DNA of 64,000 nucleotides from CAYQDB01 sp964416195 (GTDB lineage Bacteria > Zixibacteria > MSB-5A5 > GN15 > FEB-12): NCBI GenBank assembly GCA_964416195.1, contig CAYQDB010000001.1:1-64000 (forward strand). The letters run 5' to 3'. Under the pieces are notes generated by a model, which worked only from the letters and a program-made list of their open reading frames with translations, was not told the DNA's origin and did no database searches. Shown in pieces: positions 45,266 through 53,519 of this stretch (its first letter is position 1; each line of letters starts with the position of its first letter). The position numbers and the translations under genes were made by a program.

Positions 45266-45372
45266 CCGTATTGGCACCACAATAATTCGCAAGTTTTTGC
45301 GCAAAAAGGGGAGAAACCTGTCGTTGAATGCTTACGCTGTACTTTGTTGTAAAGGAAGCAGTTGGAGGTACG

Positions 45373-46890
45373 ATGGGTGCCAGTTTAGGCAGGATAACAG
45401 CTCGTCTGGTGCAGCCGGCAGACGAGGTATTCTCACCAGATTTGGTGGAGTTGATAAACAAGAATATCAACCCGCCAACGGCCGTGACTAAATCGGATGT
45501 CTATATCGGGGCGATGTATGTCGTCTCAGATGAGGTAAACAGCTTCGGAGGAAGATTCCCGGTTGAGGAGCATAAACATCTGGCCAGTCTGCTTGTCGAT
45601 TCGCCGGTCATGGCGGGACACCGCAAAGACAGGCTCCCTATAGGGAGGAACTTCCACGCCATCGTGGTTGAGCGGGATGGAAAGAGCTGGGTAAAAAGCT
45701 ATTTCTACTGGTTGAAAAGCACCGAAGGAGCCGAGGCGCTGAGGAAGAACATCGATGGCGGTATCTACAAAGAATGCTCCATCGGTTTTACATTCCTATT
45801 TCCGGAGTGCTCTATCTGCAAAAAAGACATCCGCACTTGCCCCCACGAACCCCTCCAGAGCTACTCGGCGAGTGGCGATCACGACAGCGTCATCTGCCAC
45901 TTCAATTACCGTAAGATCGAGCGGGTTTTGGAAACCTCACTGGTCTACCGCGGGTCAGTGCCGGACACGTCAGTTTCAAGGGAACTAGCAGTTGTCGGTG
46001 GCAGAGAAGCAGATGGATACACCGCTCGTCCTGACCGGGTGACACTCATCAACAGCCTTTCGGAACTTGAACCTAAAGAAGAGTACCTGCTGGTTCCATT
46101 CTACGAGTCACTTCCGGTAATGGTTACTCTCAAAAAAGGCACATTGCGCCTGCGTCGACCTAACGGCGAACCGATCGGCAGCGAAATATGCTCGGGCTTT
46201 CCAATCAGACGCCCGCTTGAAATGGATCGGGCCTACGGGCACCTGGTAGCCTACCGCGGCCGCGAACGCTGTTCACTAGAGCAGTTGGAACGGTACCTGA
46301 CGGGGCGCCCAAGTCCAGTCACGCGGTTGGAGATAAAACTGTTTCCACCTACCGGTCTGGCCGTGGCAAAAGGGAGTGACGACACTGCACCCAACAGGAT
46401 CCAACTTATCCGGCACAGCATTACGAGAGTAAGCAATCTCGATAACTCTGCCCGCTCGATCATGACCCGTGACGGAGTGCGGCTCTGGCCACTGGGCAGC
46501 AACCCGTTGCAGTTTGCCGGTTACCAGTACCGCCCATCTAAACAGGATGCAGTCAAAGATGGAAGTTATACACTGACCTGTAACAGTAGCAGTCCCTTCG
46601 CTACTCTTGCGCTCGCGGACTCAGGCCGCATCGAGATGTTTCGGATAAGTCAATTCAACCTGGCCAGACTGCTCAGAGGGGGGAGGTTTATTGCAGATAA
46701 GGCGGAGGTTCGATCAGTTAAGGCGCCGCCGGGTGACAGGAGGACTACCCAGGGACAGATAGTATCGCTGGTCAATCGCGATGAAGGAATTGCCGCGGAT
46801 TTGACGGGACCTTTGTCGGGCAGGTTTATTTTGAGACCGGCGAGGCTTGACGGGCAGAGACGATACTTATTTTACAGGATTGCTTCCTAA
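45373..46890 (+). CDS. Prohead-protease-like protein with long C-terminal extension
   Basis: 505 residues from an ATG four bases after GGAGG. The first 200 residues resemble phage maturation proteases by position and by text: YIGAMYVVSDEVNSFGGRFPVEEHKHL, PVMAGHRKDRLPIGR (candidate His), and GGIYKECSIGFTF (candidate Ser). A Cys-rich CSICKKDIRTCPH (C-x2-C-x6-C-x-H) follows, which may bind zinc. The remaining 300 residues (about 205-505) have strand-rich blocks such as EYLLVPFYESLPVMVTLKKGTL and resemble no domain I know. Maturation proteases usually have 150-250 residues, so the extension is odd. If a scaffold is fused, it is not helical as usual. Confidence 0.55.
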   Translation: MGASLGRITARLVQPADEVFSPDLVELINKNINPPTAVTKSDVYIGAMYVVSDEVNSFGGRFPVEEHKHLASLLVDSPVMAGHRKDRLPIGRNFHAIVVERDGKSWVKSYFYWLKSTEGAEALRKNIDGGIYKECSIGFTFLFPECSICKKDIRTCPHEPLQSYSASGDHDSVICHFNYRKIERVLETSLVYRGSVPDTSVSRELAVVGGREADGYTARPDRVTLINSLSELEPKEEYLLVPFYESLPVMVTLKKGTLRLRRPNGEPIGSEICSGFPIRRPLEMDRAYGHLVAYRGRERCSLEQLERYLTGRPSPVTRLEIKLFPPTGLAVAKGSDDTAPNRIQLIRHSITRVSNLDNSARSIMTRDGVRLWPLGSNPLQFAGYQYRPSKQDAVKDGSYTLTCNSSSPFATLALADSGRIEMFRISQFNLARLLRGGRFIADKAEVRSVKAPPGDRRTTQGQIVSLVNRDEGIAADLTGPLSGRFILRPARLDGQRRYLFYRIAS

Positions 46891-47196
46891 CGGATATCGA
46901 CCGGGCTCAAGATACTGTTGGGGCCACCCTCGAGGTGCAACTTCACCAGCCCTACCGTCAGAGAGTAATACTCCCTGCTCTGAACAATCAGGGGTAGTAA
47001 CGGTAATGCCGTATGCGGAGCCAACAGAAACAATCGTGTTTGTCTGGAGGTAGTTAAGGGTGCGGTTGTTTGCAAACCCGAGCAGGCTGGAGCCGTCGAG
47101 ATGTTCAAGCGGGTAGACTATTACGTCATCTTCACCGCAACCGAGCAGAGAACATCCAGCTAAACCCCAATTGTGAAAGCTGGAAAACCTAGACAC
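46867..47196 (-). CDS. Small orphan protein, antisense, with own promoter
   Basis: 109 residues from a GTG four bases after AAGGAGG (an almost ideal site on the minus strand). The chain includes DDVIVYPLEHLDGSSLLGFANNRTLNYLQTN and VGSAYGITVTTPDCSEQGVLLSDGRAG, strand-like with no recognised domain, and has three Cys near residues 15-20. The gene ends 24 bases inside the preceding plus-strand gene (tail to tail). It has a good promoter of its own (see that entry). If it is not real, the 367-base gap holds nothing else. I infer a moron-type gene. Confidence 0.55.
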   Translation of the reverse strand: MSRFSSFHNWGLAGCSLLGCGEDDVIVYPLEHLDGSSLLGFANNRTLNYLQTNTIVSVGSAYGITVTTPDCSEQGVLLSDGRAGEVAPRGWPQQYLEPGRYPLGSNPVK

Positions 47197-47210
47197 AGTA
47201 CCTCCTTCCC

Positions 47211-47239
47211 TAAATAGAATGAAGCCCTAAGCATTTCAA
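47211..47239 (-). promoter_or_regulatory. Sigma-70-like promoter for the antisense orphan
   Basis: Read on the minus strand: TTGAAA, 17 bases, TATTTA, then AAGGAGG and GTG. The spacing is ideal and both boxes match consensus at four of six positions or better. The predicted leader is very short, about 10 bases before the ribosome site. Confidence 0.5.
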
Positions 47240-47257
47240 AAAACTTGGGAGGACACG

Positions 47258-47569
47258 ATGTATAGTATTCATGGTGAGCGAGGGATTCAGTTGACCGGAC
47301 AACTAATCAATCTGCTAACGATCGTCGTTGGAATCGCAGCGGCCTACTTCCTTACTATTCAGTCACTGAAAACTGAGCTGGAGACCAAGGCGGAAGGCGC
47401 CGTGGTGGAAGTGCTTGACAAGAAACTTGCCGGTTTTGAGGTGATCCTGAAGGAGGGAGTCGTTGGTAGAGAGCAGTTCTTTCGCTTCTCAAAGGATATC
47501 GAAGCGCGATTGACGCGAATTGAACAGTATCTAAAAGATCAATCGGGGGAGCACATTGGAAGACCATAA
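47258..47569 (+). CDS. Small membrane protein with coiled coil
   Basis: 103 residues. A hydrophobic segment (LINLLTIVVGIAAAYFLTI, about residues 17-35) is followed by a charged helical tail (LETKAEGAVVEVLDKKLAGFEVILKE ... KDIEARLTRIEQYLKD) likely to form a coiled coil. The ATG follows GGGAGG. Small one-helix membrane proteins with coiled tails occur in phage operons as spanin- or holin-like parts, but no motif decides. The next gene begins 14 bases before its end. Confidence 0.7.
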   Translation: MYSIHGERGIQLTGQLINLLTIVVGIAAAYFLTIQSLKTELETKAEGAVVEVLDKKLAGFEVILKEGVVGREQFFRFSKDIEARLTRIEQYLKDQSGEHIGRP

Positions 47570-47969
47570 CAAACAGAACGCGCATGTCAATGAATTGGCT
47601 GATTCGTTGACCGATGACAAAATGTCTCTCATAGATTTCGATCGGCTAAAACAGTACCTGGCAGAAACGGCAAAGACTCATAATGAACTCCGGGAAGTAC
47701 GGAGTGATCTCGGCGTTTTGCGCTGTGACTATATCAACCGTATCGGAGGGATGGTCAAGGCGATAGCGGCGGTGAATCGTCATCCCGACGGATGGGAAAC
47801 CGCCCTGACGTACTTGGAGAACCTGCCGTCCTTGAGCGCCGGCGAGCTTGTTGAGCAATATCGGAAAACGGCAGCTCGCTTCCGCGATGCCTTTCCTACT
47901 AGCTTTGGATTAGCACCGAATAGGAAACGGGGCAACGACGGGTTTAAGGACCTAAGAGTTTACAAGTAG
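47556..47969 (+). CDS. Hypothetical helical protein of the capsid block
   Basis: 137 residues from a TTG preceded by GGGGGAG, overlapping the previous gene by 14 bases. The sequence is helical and polar (FDRLKQYLAETAKTHNELREVRSDLG, GGMVKAIAAVNRHPDGWETALTYLENL) and ends in a basic APNRKRGNDGFKDLRVYK. Position before the cement and capsid genes would suit a scaffolding protein or a packaging accessory, but nothing in the sequence shows it. Confidence 0.65.
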   Translation: MEDHNKQNAHVNELADSLTDDKMSLIDFDRLKQYLAETAKTHNELREVRSDLGVLRCDYINRIGGMVKAIAAVNRHPDGWETALTYLENLPSLSAGELVEQYRKTAARFRDAFPTSFGLAPNRKRGNDGFKDLRVYK

Positions 47970-48049
47970 ACCTATAGACTTAGAGGGATCTTACATCCCG
48001 ATCAGGGGGATACACTCCCGGTCACACTATTGAACGGGGCAGATGAGGA

Positions 48050-48091
48050 CTCGCCTCTGGCGAGCCGCCCACAAGATCCGCCTCTGGCGGA
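48050..48091. repeat. Tandem mini-hairpins upstream of the capsid genes
   Basis: CTCGCC-TCT-GGCGAG (48050-48064) and TCCGCC-TCT-GGCGGA (48077-48091) are two 15-base hairpins with the same loop, 12 bases apart, 28 bases before the cement ATG. The second is the same TCCGCC-N3-GGCGGA element seen at 29759 and 29830. Confidence 0.6.
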
Positions 48092-48118
48092 CCGTGCATG
48101 AAATGTAAAGGAGATGCT

Positions 48119-48538
48119 ATGACAGTAAGAGACCAAAACCTTGAAGCCATTGCACCTGTGCTGGCTACGTTTAAGATCAAGCAGACCGGCGGCGTCGATG
48201 ACCTGAAAGATGCCAATATCGGTGAGCCAGTGACCCTAACCGGGAATAACGAGGTCGGTCCAATTGGCAGCGGAGATCAGTTGCTGGGCAAGCTGATCGC
48301 CCTCACGTTGACCGACAACGATGATGGCGATCGCCTGGCGACCGTTCAGGTTGGCGGCATTTGTCGTCTTCCTATCTCCTCAACCTACCCGCAGGTAGGT
48401 AACCGTGTTGTCGGCGGAAGTTCCGCCACCGTGAAGCAGGCGCCTACCGTGGCATCGGACCCGGCAGGGGGCAACATTGCCAGGGGGACGGTGCTTGAGG
48501 TCAACGGAACCACTGACTGTGTGATTCTGCTCAATTAG
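48119..48538 (+). CDS. Capsid cement/decoration-like protein (DUF2190-like)
   Basis: 139 residues from an ATG after AAAGGAG. It is strand-rich and repetitive: LGKLIALTLTDNDDGDRLATVQVGGICRLPISSTYPQVGNRVVGGSSATVKQAP and GTVLEVNGTTDCVILLN match the kind of small beta protein that decorates capsids (DUF2190-type), which usually sits directly before the major capsid gene as here. It should bind the outer shell and stabilise it. Confidence 0.75.
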   Translation: MTVRDQNLEAIAPVLATFKIKQTGGVDDLKDANIGEPVTLTGNNEVGPIGSGDQLLGKLIALTLTDNDDGDRLATVQVGGICRLPISSTYPQVGNRVVGGSSATVKQAPTVASDPAGGNIARGTVLEVNGTTDCVILLN

Positions 48539-48550
48539 AAAGGAACAACC

Positions 48551-49654
48551 ATGGACTTTAACAAATTCCTGCAATCGGCGGTCTATGCCGGTATGAAGCA
48601 CGGGCTTGATTCGGACAACATGACCGGCCCGGTCGATTTGGGCCGCGCCGCCGCAATCGAAGTAAACAAGGACCTCTACCTCGAAGCTGAAGCGCGGGGT
48701 CTGTCTCTGTCCGAGCTGCTGGAGCTCGACGAATTCGATCCCACGCCGCCTGGCTGTCCACTTGACGCTTTCGAACGCCAGCTTGCCCTGGCAGGGATAC
48801 GACTGAGCGGCAAGTCGCCTATGACGGTTGAGCAACTCTACCAGCAAGCCCCTACCCTGTTGCCGGAGTTCATGCTCCGTGAGATCAAGCGAGGACAGGC
48901 GATGCGTCCGGAACTCGGCCGCCTGGTAGCCAACACCACCAGCGTCGCCAGCAACAGCTACACGCCTTTCTTCATCAATACCGCCGACGACACCAAGTTC
49001 TCTATGCGGCCGATCGGCGAGGGGGCTGATATTCCCCAGCTTGTGGTTACCGAACAGACGCACGCGGTCAGTGTGGCTGACTATGGCCTGGCCCTGAAGA
49101 CCAGCTACAAGGCTCTTCGCTACCGGACCACTTCCCAGTTCCGAGTGCTGTTGTGGTATATCGGGTTTAAGATCCAGACTGACAAGATAGGGATGCTGGT
49201 CGGCACCATCATCAACGGAGACGGCAATGACAACGCCGCTACGGTGATCAACACTGCCGCCAGCGGAACTCTTACCTACGACGATCTAATCAGCCTCTGG
49301 TCACAGTTCAGCCCCTTTGAGATGAACACTATCATCTGCCATGTCAACCAGATGAAGGAGATCCTGACTCTGGATGAGTTCAAGGACCCGATGGCCGGCT
49401 ACCGCTTCCAGCAGACGGGCGATCTGTTCAGCCCCTTGGGAGCAACCTTAGTGCGCTCCGACGAGATAGCCACCGATCTGGTGCTGGGACTGGACAAGCG
49501 GTTTGGTGTTGAAGAAGTCATTACCCAGCCGTTGATGGTCGAGTATGACAAGGTCATCGAGCAACGATTCGAAGAGGCAGTCATCTCGGAATCTGTCACA
49601 TACGCCAAGGTAATTAAGGAAGCCTCGGTCGTTCTCGACACAGTATGGAGTTAG
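48551..49654 (+). CDS. Major capsid protein (HK97-like fold)
   Basis: 367 residues. The N-terminal third is helical (FNKFLQSAVYAGMKHGLDSDN, LLELDEFDPTPPG) and may act as a scaffold-like delta region. The main domain contains SVADYGLALKTSYKALRYRTTSQFRVLLWYIGFKIQTDKIGMLVGTIINGDGN and NTIICHVNQMKEILTLDEFKDPMAGYRFQ, typical of HK97-fold capsid A domains, and ends FEEAVISESVTYAKVIKEASVVLDTVW. It self-assembles into the icosahedral shell. It follows the cement gene by 12 bases. Confidence 0.85.
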   Translation: MDFNKFLQSAVYAGMKHGLDSDNMTGPVDLGRAAAIEVNKDLYLEAEARGLSLSELLELDEFDPTPPGCPLDAFERQLALAGIRLSGKSPMTVEQLYQQAPTLLPEFMLREIKRGQAMRPELGRLVANTTSVASNSYTPFFINTADDTKFSMRPIGEGADIPQLVVTEQTHAVSVADYGLALKTSYKALRYRTTSQFRVLLWYIGFKIQTDKIGMLVGTIINGDGNDNAATVINTAASGTLTYDDLISLWSQFSPFEMNTIICHVNQMKEILTLDEFKDPMAGYRFQQTGDLFSPLGATLVRSDEIATDLVLGLDKRFGVEEVITQPLMVEYDKVIEQRFEEAVISESVTYAKVIKEASVVLDTVWS

Positions 49655-49705
49655 TTCTTGTGGGGACTCGGGTGGTCCGAGTCCCCCTTAACTTACAGAG
49701 GAACG

Positions 49706-51118
49706 ATGCAGAAGAAAATAACTGAGACAACCGGAAGCTACGGTCTTGGGATGCCGCCGGGACGCAAACTCCTGAGGGTATCTTCCGGTCAGTACGCCGG
49801 GCGGCTGGTGGCTATCATGCAAACGTCCTCCGGCGAGATCAAGTACTCCTATGCCGATCGGCCGTACACATCCTGGTCATCTCTGACTGTAATCGCTACC
49901 GCCGCCGCCGATCAGCCGTGCGACTGCGTGATGGACAATGATGGCCATATTCATGTAGTTTATTCTGAGAATTCCACCGAGTACCTTGTTACCAGGAAAC
50001 TGACCTTCTCCGGCGGGACCTGGTCAGTGGGGTCCAAAGTGACCGTATACAATGGCTATCCGTCGCGGTATCCCTCCCTTGCTATCGAGACAGGGGGTAA
50101 GCTCTGGGTGAGTTGGACCCGGATCGACGGCGGCGTCCGCTACGCGCATGCCAAGTCATCTACGGATGGCGGGGCCACCTGGGGCAGCGGGCCATCGGAC
50201 TCCGGCGACGCTCTGACCGCGGGAGCGTCATCGGCCTACTCCAAAGTCCTCGTTGGACCTAACGATATACACGTTGTCTACACCAACGGCGGATTGAACC
50301 TTTCTATCCGTTCCCAACCGATTGCGGGAGGAAACTGGACAGGTGAGTATAATATAGCCACCGGCACTACATTCGATCAGCATTTTGACGCTGCCATCTC
50401 GTCTGACGGTTCGTTGGGGGTGGTGTTCGACCACGGTCAGTTGAAGTACCGCGAACACAATGGTGTCAGTTGGGGTTCGGTTGTTACCCTGGACAGCGAT
50501 GGAGGAGACTTCCCACAGCTACTATTCAGCGATGGCGTGCCCGCTATTGTTTACCTCTCTTCCCTGGCTTCAGATCAGGTCCTGGTGAAATGTACAACTC
50601 GCGCTACCGGGAGCTTTTCCTCGCCCGCTGTTCTGGACGAGCGTGCCAAGCAGTTCGATTCGGTAACGCTATACGACGCCTCCGCCGCCAGCTATGCCGA
50701 CCTGACCAACGCCGCCGGAAGCAGCAGCACCGCAGATATATATCATCCCAACTCCAGCGTTCTTATCAAGGACAGCGGCGACATTATCTATCTGGGCATG
50801 GACCAGCGCTTCCGCTACGTAAAGTTTCTTCTCTCGACGGCCGGCAGCGGCGGCACGGTTGTTTACAGTTACTGGGACGGATCCAACTGGAAGGCTTTCA
50901 CACCTACCGGCGGTTCTTTTAACCTGGACTCAACGGACAAAAACCTGTTGCTGTGGGATGATTACGTGAGTATGCCCGGCGACTGGCAAAAGAAGCTGGT
51001 GAACGGCCAGACAAGGTTCTGGCTGAAAATCGAGGTCGACTCGGCCTTTACCACGGGACCCATCGGAAGTCAGATTACGGCTGCATCCGACCTGCAGGCG
51101 TTCATTGTAAGGAGGTAG
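49706..51118 (+). CDS. BNR/sialidase-like beta-propeller protein
   Basis: 470 residues from an ATG after AGAGGA. Repeats with aspartate-box flavour cover residues 30-330 (SSGEIKYSYADRPYTSWSSL, DNDGHIHVVYSENSTEYL, SSTDGGATWGSG, GPNDIHVVYTNGG, SSDGSLGVVFDHGQ), as in six-bladed sialidase/BNR propellers. The last 130 residues (NSSVLIKDSGDIIYLGMDQRFRYVKFLL, SYWDGSNWKAFTPTGGSFNL) resemble a separate beta-sandwich, found also in phage structural proteins. There is no signal peptide, so it is probably a virion protein for receptor binding or decoration. Catalytic residues of sialidases are not evident. Confidence 0.75.
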   Translation: MQKKITETTGSYGLGMPPGRKLLRVSSGQYAGRLVAIMQTSSGEIKYSYADRPYTSWSSLTVIATAAADQPCDCVMDNDGHIHVVYSENSTEYLVTRKLTFSGGTWSVGSKVTVYNGYPSRYPSLAIETGGKLWVSWTRIDGGVRYAHAKSSTDGGATWGSGPSDSGDALTAGASSAYSKVLVGPNDIHVVYTNGGLNLSIRSQPIAGGNWTGEYNIATGTTFDQHFDAAISSDGSLGVVFDHGQLKYREHNGVSWGSVVTLDSDGGDFPQLLFSDGVPAIVYLSSLASDQVLVKCTTRATGSFSSPAVLDERAKQFDSVTLYDASAASYADLTNAAGSSSTADIYHPNSSVLIKDSGDIIYLGMDQRFRYVKFLLSTAGSGGTVVYSYWDGSNWKAFTPTGGSFNLDSTDKNLLLWDDYVSMPGDWQKKLVNGQTRFWLKIEVDSAFTTGPIGSQITAASDLQAFIVRR

Positions 51119-51121
51119 AGC

Positions 51122-51931
51122 GTGTCGTACACGAACGTTGAACTGGTCAGGCACCATCTGGTCGCAACCTTCCCGACCCAGGAGAAGGTTTATGATCAAC
51201 CGGTGATTCCTGAGAGTGATTATGTCACATTTTTCAACGGGCCGGTTGAGTCTTCGTCGGTTACAGTCAAATCCATTCACAGTAACACGCCGACACGGGC
51301 GACGATCACTCTCGACAATGAAAAAACCTCACTGGCTTCTTTGCCGCTGGTGCGCGGATCGGTAGTGGTGGCATCCGACAGCTCTCTGGGGACTGTGTAT
51401 GCTGAGAATGTCGATTATATAATCGACTATGTTCTGGGAGACCTGACAATCAAAGAGGGTGGCGGATTGACAACAGGTCAAAGCGTTACCGTTTGGTATC
51501 AGAGCTACTTTGTATACACCCTCGGGAACGACTACCAGCTCGACGGCAATCGTGGTCGCCTCAAGAGGCTCTCCGGTGGAGAGATCGCCTCGGGTGAGAC
51601 AGTGTACCTTGACTACGCGCCGGTCTACCAGAGCTTCAACGAGGAGATTCTCGCTAAAGCGGTGCTGGAGGCCAATGGACTGATCGAAAGTGCAGTGGAC
51701 CCGGACGGCCAATTCGGCGCCGACCCGGTGCTTCAGGCGTGTGCCACCTACCGAGCCTTAGAGATTATCTGCCGCGCCTCGGCAGCCCGAGAACTTTCCA
51801 GTCTGCGAGGAGAAGATCGCACCGCTCTGGCCTGGATAAAGCTGGCCGAGACTTACGCCGAGCGATCGGAGCAACTGCTGAGTTCATTCCGCCCGCCGTT
51901 CGATGGTCCCACACCGCCGGTGCACAGTTAA
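51122..51931 (+). CDS. Virion connector-like protein
   Basis: 269 residues from a GTG after AAGGAGG, three bases after the previous stop. The N-terminal half is strand-rich (DYVTFFNGPVESSSVTVKSIH, GTVYAENVDYIIDYVLGDLTIKEGGG, VTVWYQSYFVYTLGNDYQLDG) and looks like a host-like surface domain. The C-terminal third is helical (EEILAKAVLEANGLIESAVD and DRTALAWIKLAETYAERSEQLL), as in head-tail connector subunits of the gp6 type. The role as a neck protein is inferred from position after the capsid. Confidence 0.55.
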   Translation: MSYTNVELVRHHLVATFPTQEKVYDQPVIPESDYVTFFNGPVESSSVTVKSIHSNTPTRATITLDNEKTSLASLPLVRGSVVVASDSSLGTVYAENVDYIIDYVLGDLTIKEGGGLTTGQSVTVWYQSYFVYTLGNDYQLDGNRGRLKRLSGGEIASGETVYLDYAPVYQSFNEEILAKAVLEANGLIESAVDPDGQFGADPVLQACATYRALEIICRASAARELSSLRGEDRTALAWIKLAETYAERSEQLLSSFRPPFDGPTPPVHS

Positions 51932-51941
51932 AGGAGGACAA

Positions 51942-52316
51942 ATGACTACAGGATTTGAAAGAGTGACGGCTCGCAGGGCCTGGTTTGTACCCGGTTTCGT
52001 CGTCTGGGGGCTTCCTGTTTGGGAGGAGATCGAATTCCTGACCATAGAGAAGGTCGCATCCGACAAGACAGTACTGTATGGCTCTCAAGATATTGGTGGC
52101 ACGGCGCAGGAGGTAACCTTCAGCGACTTAACCGATCATCGGGGAAACCAGTTGCCATCAATTATCGCATCGCCGCGGGTTATCATTCGTGGTCGAGGCA
52201 GAGACTCGGCTTTTATCGTCAGTGAAGAATCCGAAATGAAATTCAAGATTGCCCGCGACCCGGAAGCCGCAGGACCAGTAACGGCCGACCTTCTGGTTGT
52301 TGAGTTGGGTAGCTAA
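51942..52316 (+). CDS. Hypothetical small beta protein of the phage-like module
   Basis: 124 residues from an ATG after AAAGGAGGA, 10 bases behind the previous gene. Segments such as WFVPGFVVWGLPVWEEIEFLTIEKVA, GGTAQEVTFSDLTDHRGNQLP and VIIRGRGRDSAFIVSEESEMKFKIARD are strand-rich, as in small virion or neck proteins. No family recognised. Three bases before its stop the next gene's region begins. Confidence 0.6.
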   Translation: MTTGFERVTARRAWFVPGFVVWGLPVWEEIEFLTIEKVASDKTVLYGSQDIGGTAQEVTFSDLTDHRGNQLPSIIASPRVIIRGRGRDSAFIVSEESEMKFKIARDPEAAGPVTADLLVVELGS

Positions 52317-52317
52317 G

Positions 52318-52614
52318 ATGCCTCGCGCCGGACGGAACTCGGCCAAGTTCCCAGATGATCTGTCAATGCTTGATGATCTGATCAGGCGTTACTATCGGGA
52401 ACTCCTAAGAAGCGTTGAGGAACATGTCAAACTGGGAGATTTTATCAAGATGATCGAATTGAGACGCAAGCTGGCTCCCAGCGACTCCGAACAGAAGCGG
52501 TTCTGGAGAATGCTGGAGAGAATACGTCAAGAAGCACTGCGACAAGACGACGTAAAACCACCCACGCACAAAAAACGGGTCTCAAAAAAGCGGCAGACCA
52601 GGGAGCCTAAATGA
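52318..52614 (+). CDS. Small basic helical protein
   Basis: 98 residues from an ATG one base after the previous TAA. The centre is helical (SMLDDLIRRYYRELLRSVEEHVKLGDFIKMIELRRKL, EQKRFWRMLERIRQEALRQ) and the tail is very basic (KPPTHKKRVSKKRQTREPK). It could bind nucleic acid, and a late small-terminase-like function is conceivable, but there is no motif to prove it. The next ATG overlaps its TGA (ATGA). Confidence 0.65.
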   Translation: MPRAGRNSAKFPDDLSMLDDLIRRYYRELLRSVEEHVKLGDFIKMIELRRKLAPSDSEQKRFWRMLERIRQEALRQDDVKPPTHKKRVSKKRQTREPK

Positions 52615-53381
52615 AAGGAAGGACAATCTGCGCGATCATCATAGCGCTTGTCACACCTGTGTGCAGTATCCCGGCTGCGGTAGACACGCTGAAAGGGACA
52701 TCGGATATTGAGGACTGCACTATCTACTCGTGGGCTAACTGCAATTCCGAAATCACGGGTGAAGACTGCCGTCGGTACAATTCGGGTTCGATTACGAGTC
52801 TGCAAGTGGGTGTCTCAGGTGTAAGCACCGAGCGGCGAACATTGCTCAGCCTTCCCGGTTGGGATAGAACCATGCCAGATTCTTCGAAGTTGTTGCTATA
52901 CTGCAAGGGTGAGGCCGACGGAGTCGATCGCAAAATTTTCCTCTATCCGGTGACTACGCAGTTTTACGAGGGGACGGAGCTGTCGTACAACCTCGGCGAT
53001 TACCCCGACCCAGACAGTGGAGCCACCTGGAACCATGCCTGGCTCGATGTAGGTGATGGAGATTCTTCCGTTTGGTCTTCTGCGGGAGGTGACTACACCA
53101 CTGCCATAGCTTGTACCGTTACAGTAACTGACACCGGTCAGTACTTCGCTTTTGGCGATTTCAACAGGATCCTCAATTACTGGGATACTTCCGGTAGTGC
53201 CTACGGTCTGATTTTGATAAACGAAAATGCTTTCCCAGGCAATACCACCATGAAAACCTTCAACGCCACCGAGGGCGACAGCGCCAGTGGTCCGTTGGTG
53301 ATTCTATACTACGGTGGTGCTGCGGTTTCATGGCGGCTTCGTATGATAAAATCTCTTGGGAAGAACCAGCGTGGTGTTTAA
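52611..53381 (+). CDS. Sec-secreted DNRLRE-like protein in the phage-like operon
   Basis: 256 residues with a signal peptide (MKGRTICAIIIALVTPVCSIPAA). The body resembles DNRLRE-type beta-jelly-roll domains of bacterial surface proteins: RRTLLSLPGWDRTMPDSSKLLLYC, FLYPVTTQFYEGTELSYN, ATWNHAWLDVGDGDSSVWSSAGGDY, YGLILINENAFPGNTTMKTFNATEGDS. The start overlaps the preceding stop by ATGA, so it is translated as part of the module. An exported surface protein coupled to capsid genes is unusual. Confidence 0.75.
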   Translation: MKGRTICAIIIALVTPVCSIPAAVDTLKGTSDIEDCTIYSWANCNSEITGEDCRRYNSGSITSLQVGVSGVSTERRTLLSLPGWDRTMPDSSKLLLYCKGEADGVDRKIFLYPVTTQFYEGTELSYNLGDYPDPDSGATWNHAWLDVGDGDSSVWSSAGGDYTTAIACTVTVTDTGQYFAFGDFNRILNYWDTSGSAYGLILINENAFPGNTTMKTFNATEGDSASGPLVILYYGGAAVSWRLRMIKSLGKNQRGV

Positions 53382-53420
53382 TGATATTCATTTTGTGCAA
53401 GGTAAGCGATCATTGTTCAA

Positions 53421-53448
53421 GTCACCCTGAGCGGAGTCGAAGGGTGAT
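53421..53448. repeat. GTCACCCT palindromic repeat
   Basis: GTCACCCT and AGGGTGAT flank GAGCGGAGTCGA, a type of interspersed repeat common in environmental genomes. A shorter relative, CCCTTCGAAGCTCAGG, is at 44661-44676. It lies in the 138-base gap between the two secreted-protein genes. Confidence 0.6.
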
Positions 53449-53519
53449 GAAAACAGTCAAAACTCAACCTACAGATTAGTCAAAGCAATGGCTATAAGCA
53501 AAGGAGGATGTAACAAGAA

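Noticed and set aside
45054..45491. 145-codon plus-strand frame over the PEP-CTERM start and the protease start
   Set aside because: It lacks a ribosome site, covers the candidate promoter, and overlaps two better-supported genes.
46847..47053. 68-codon plus-strand frame opposite the antisense orphan
   Set aside because: It starts inside the protease-like gene without a ribosome site; the minus-strand frame has promoter and ribosome site.
50470..50922. 150-codon plus-strand frame within the BNR propeller gene
   Set aside because: Arg-rich out-of-frame shadow of a GC-rich gene.
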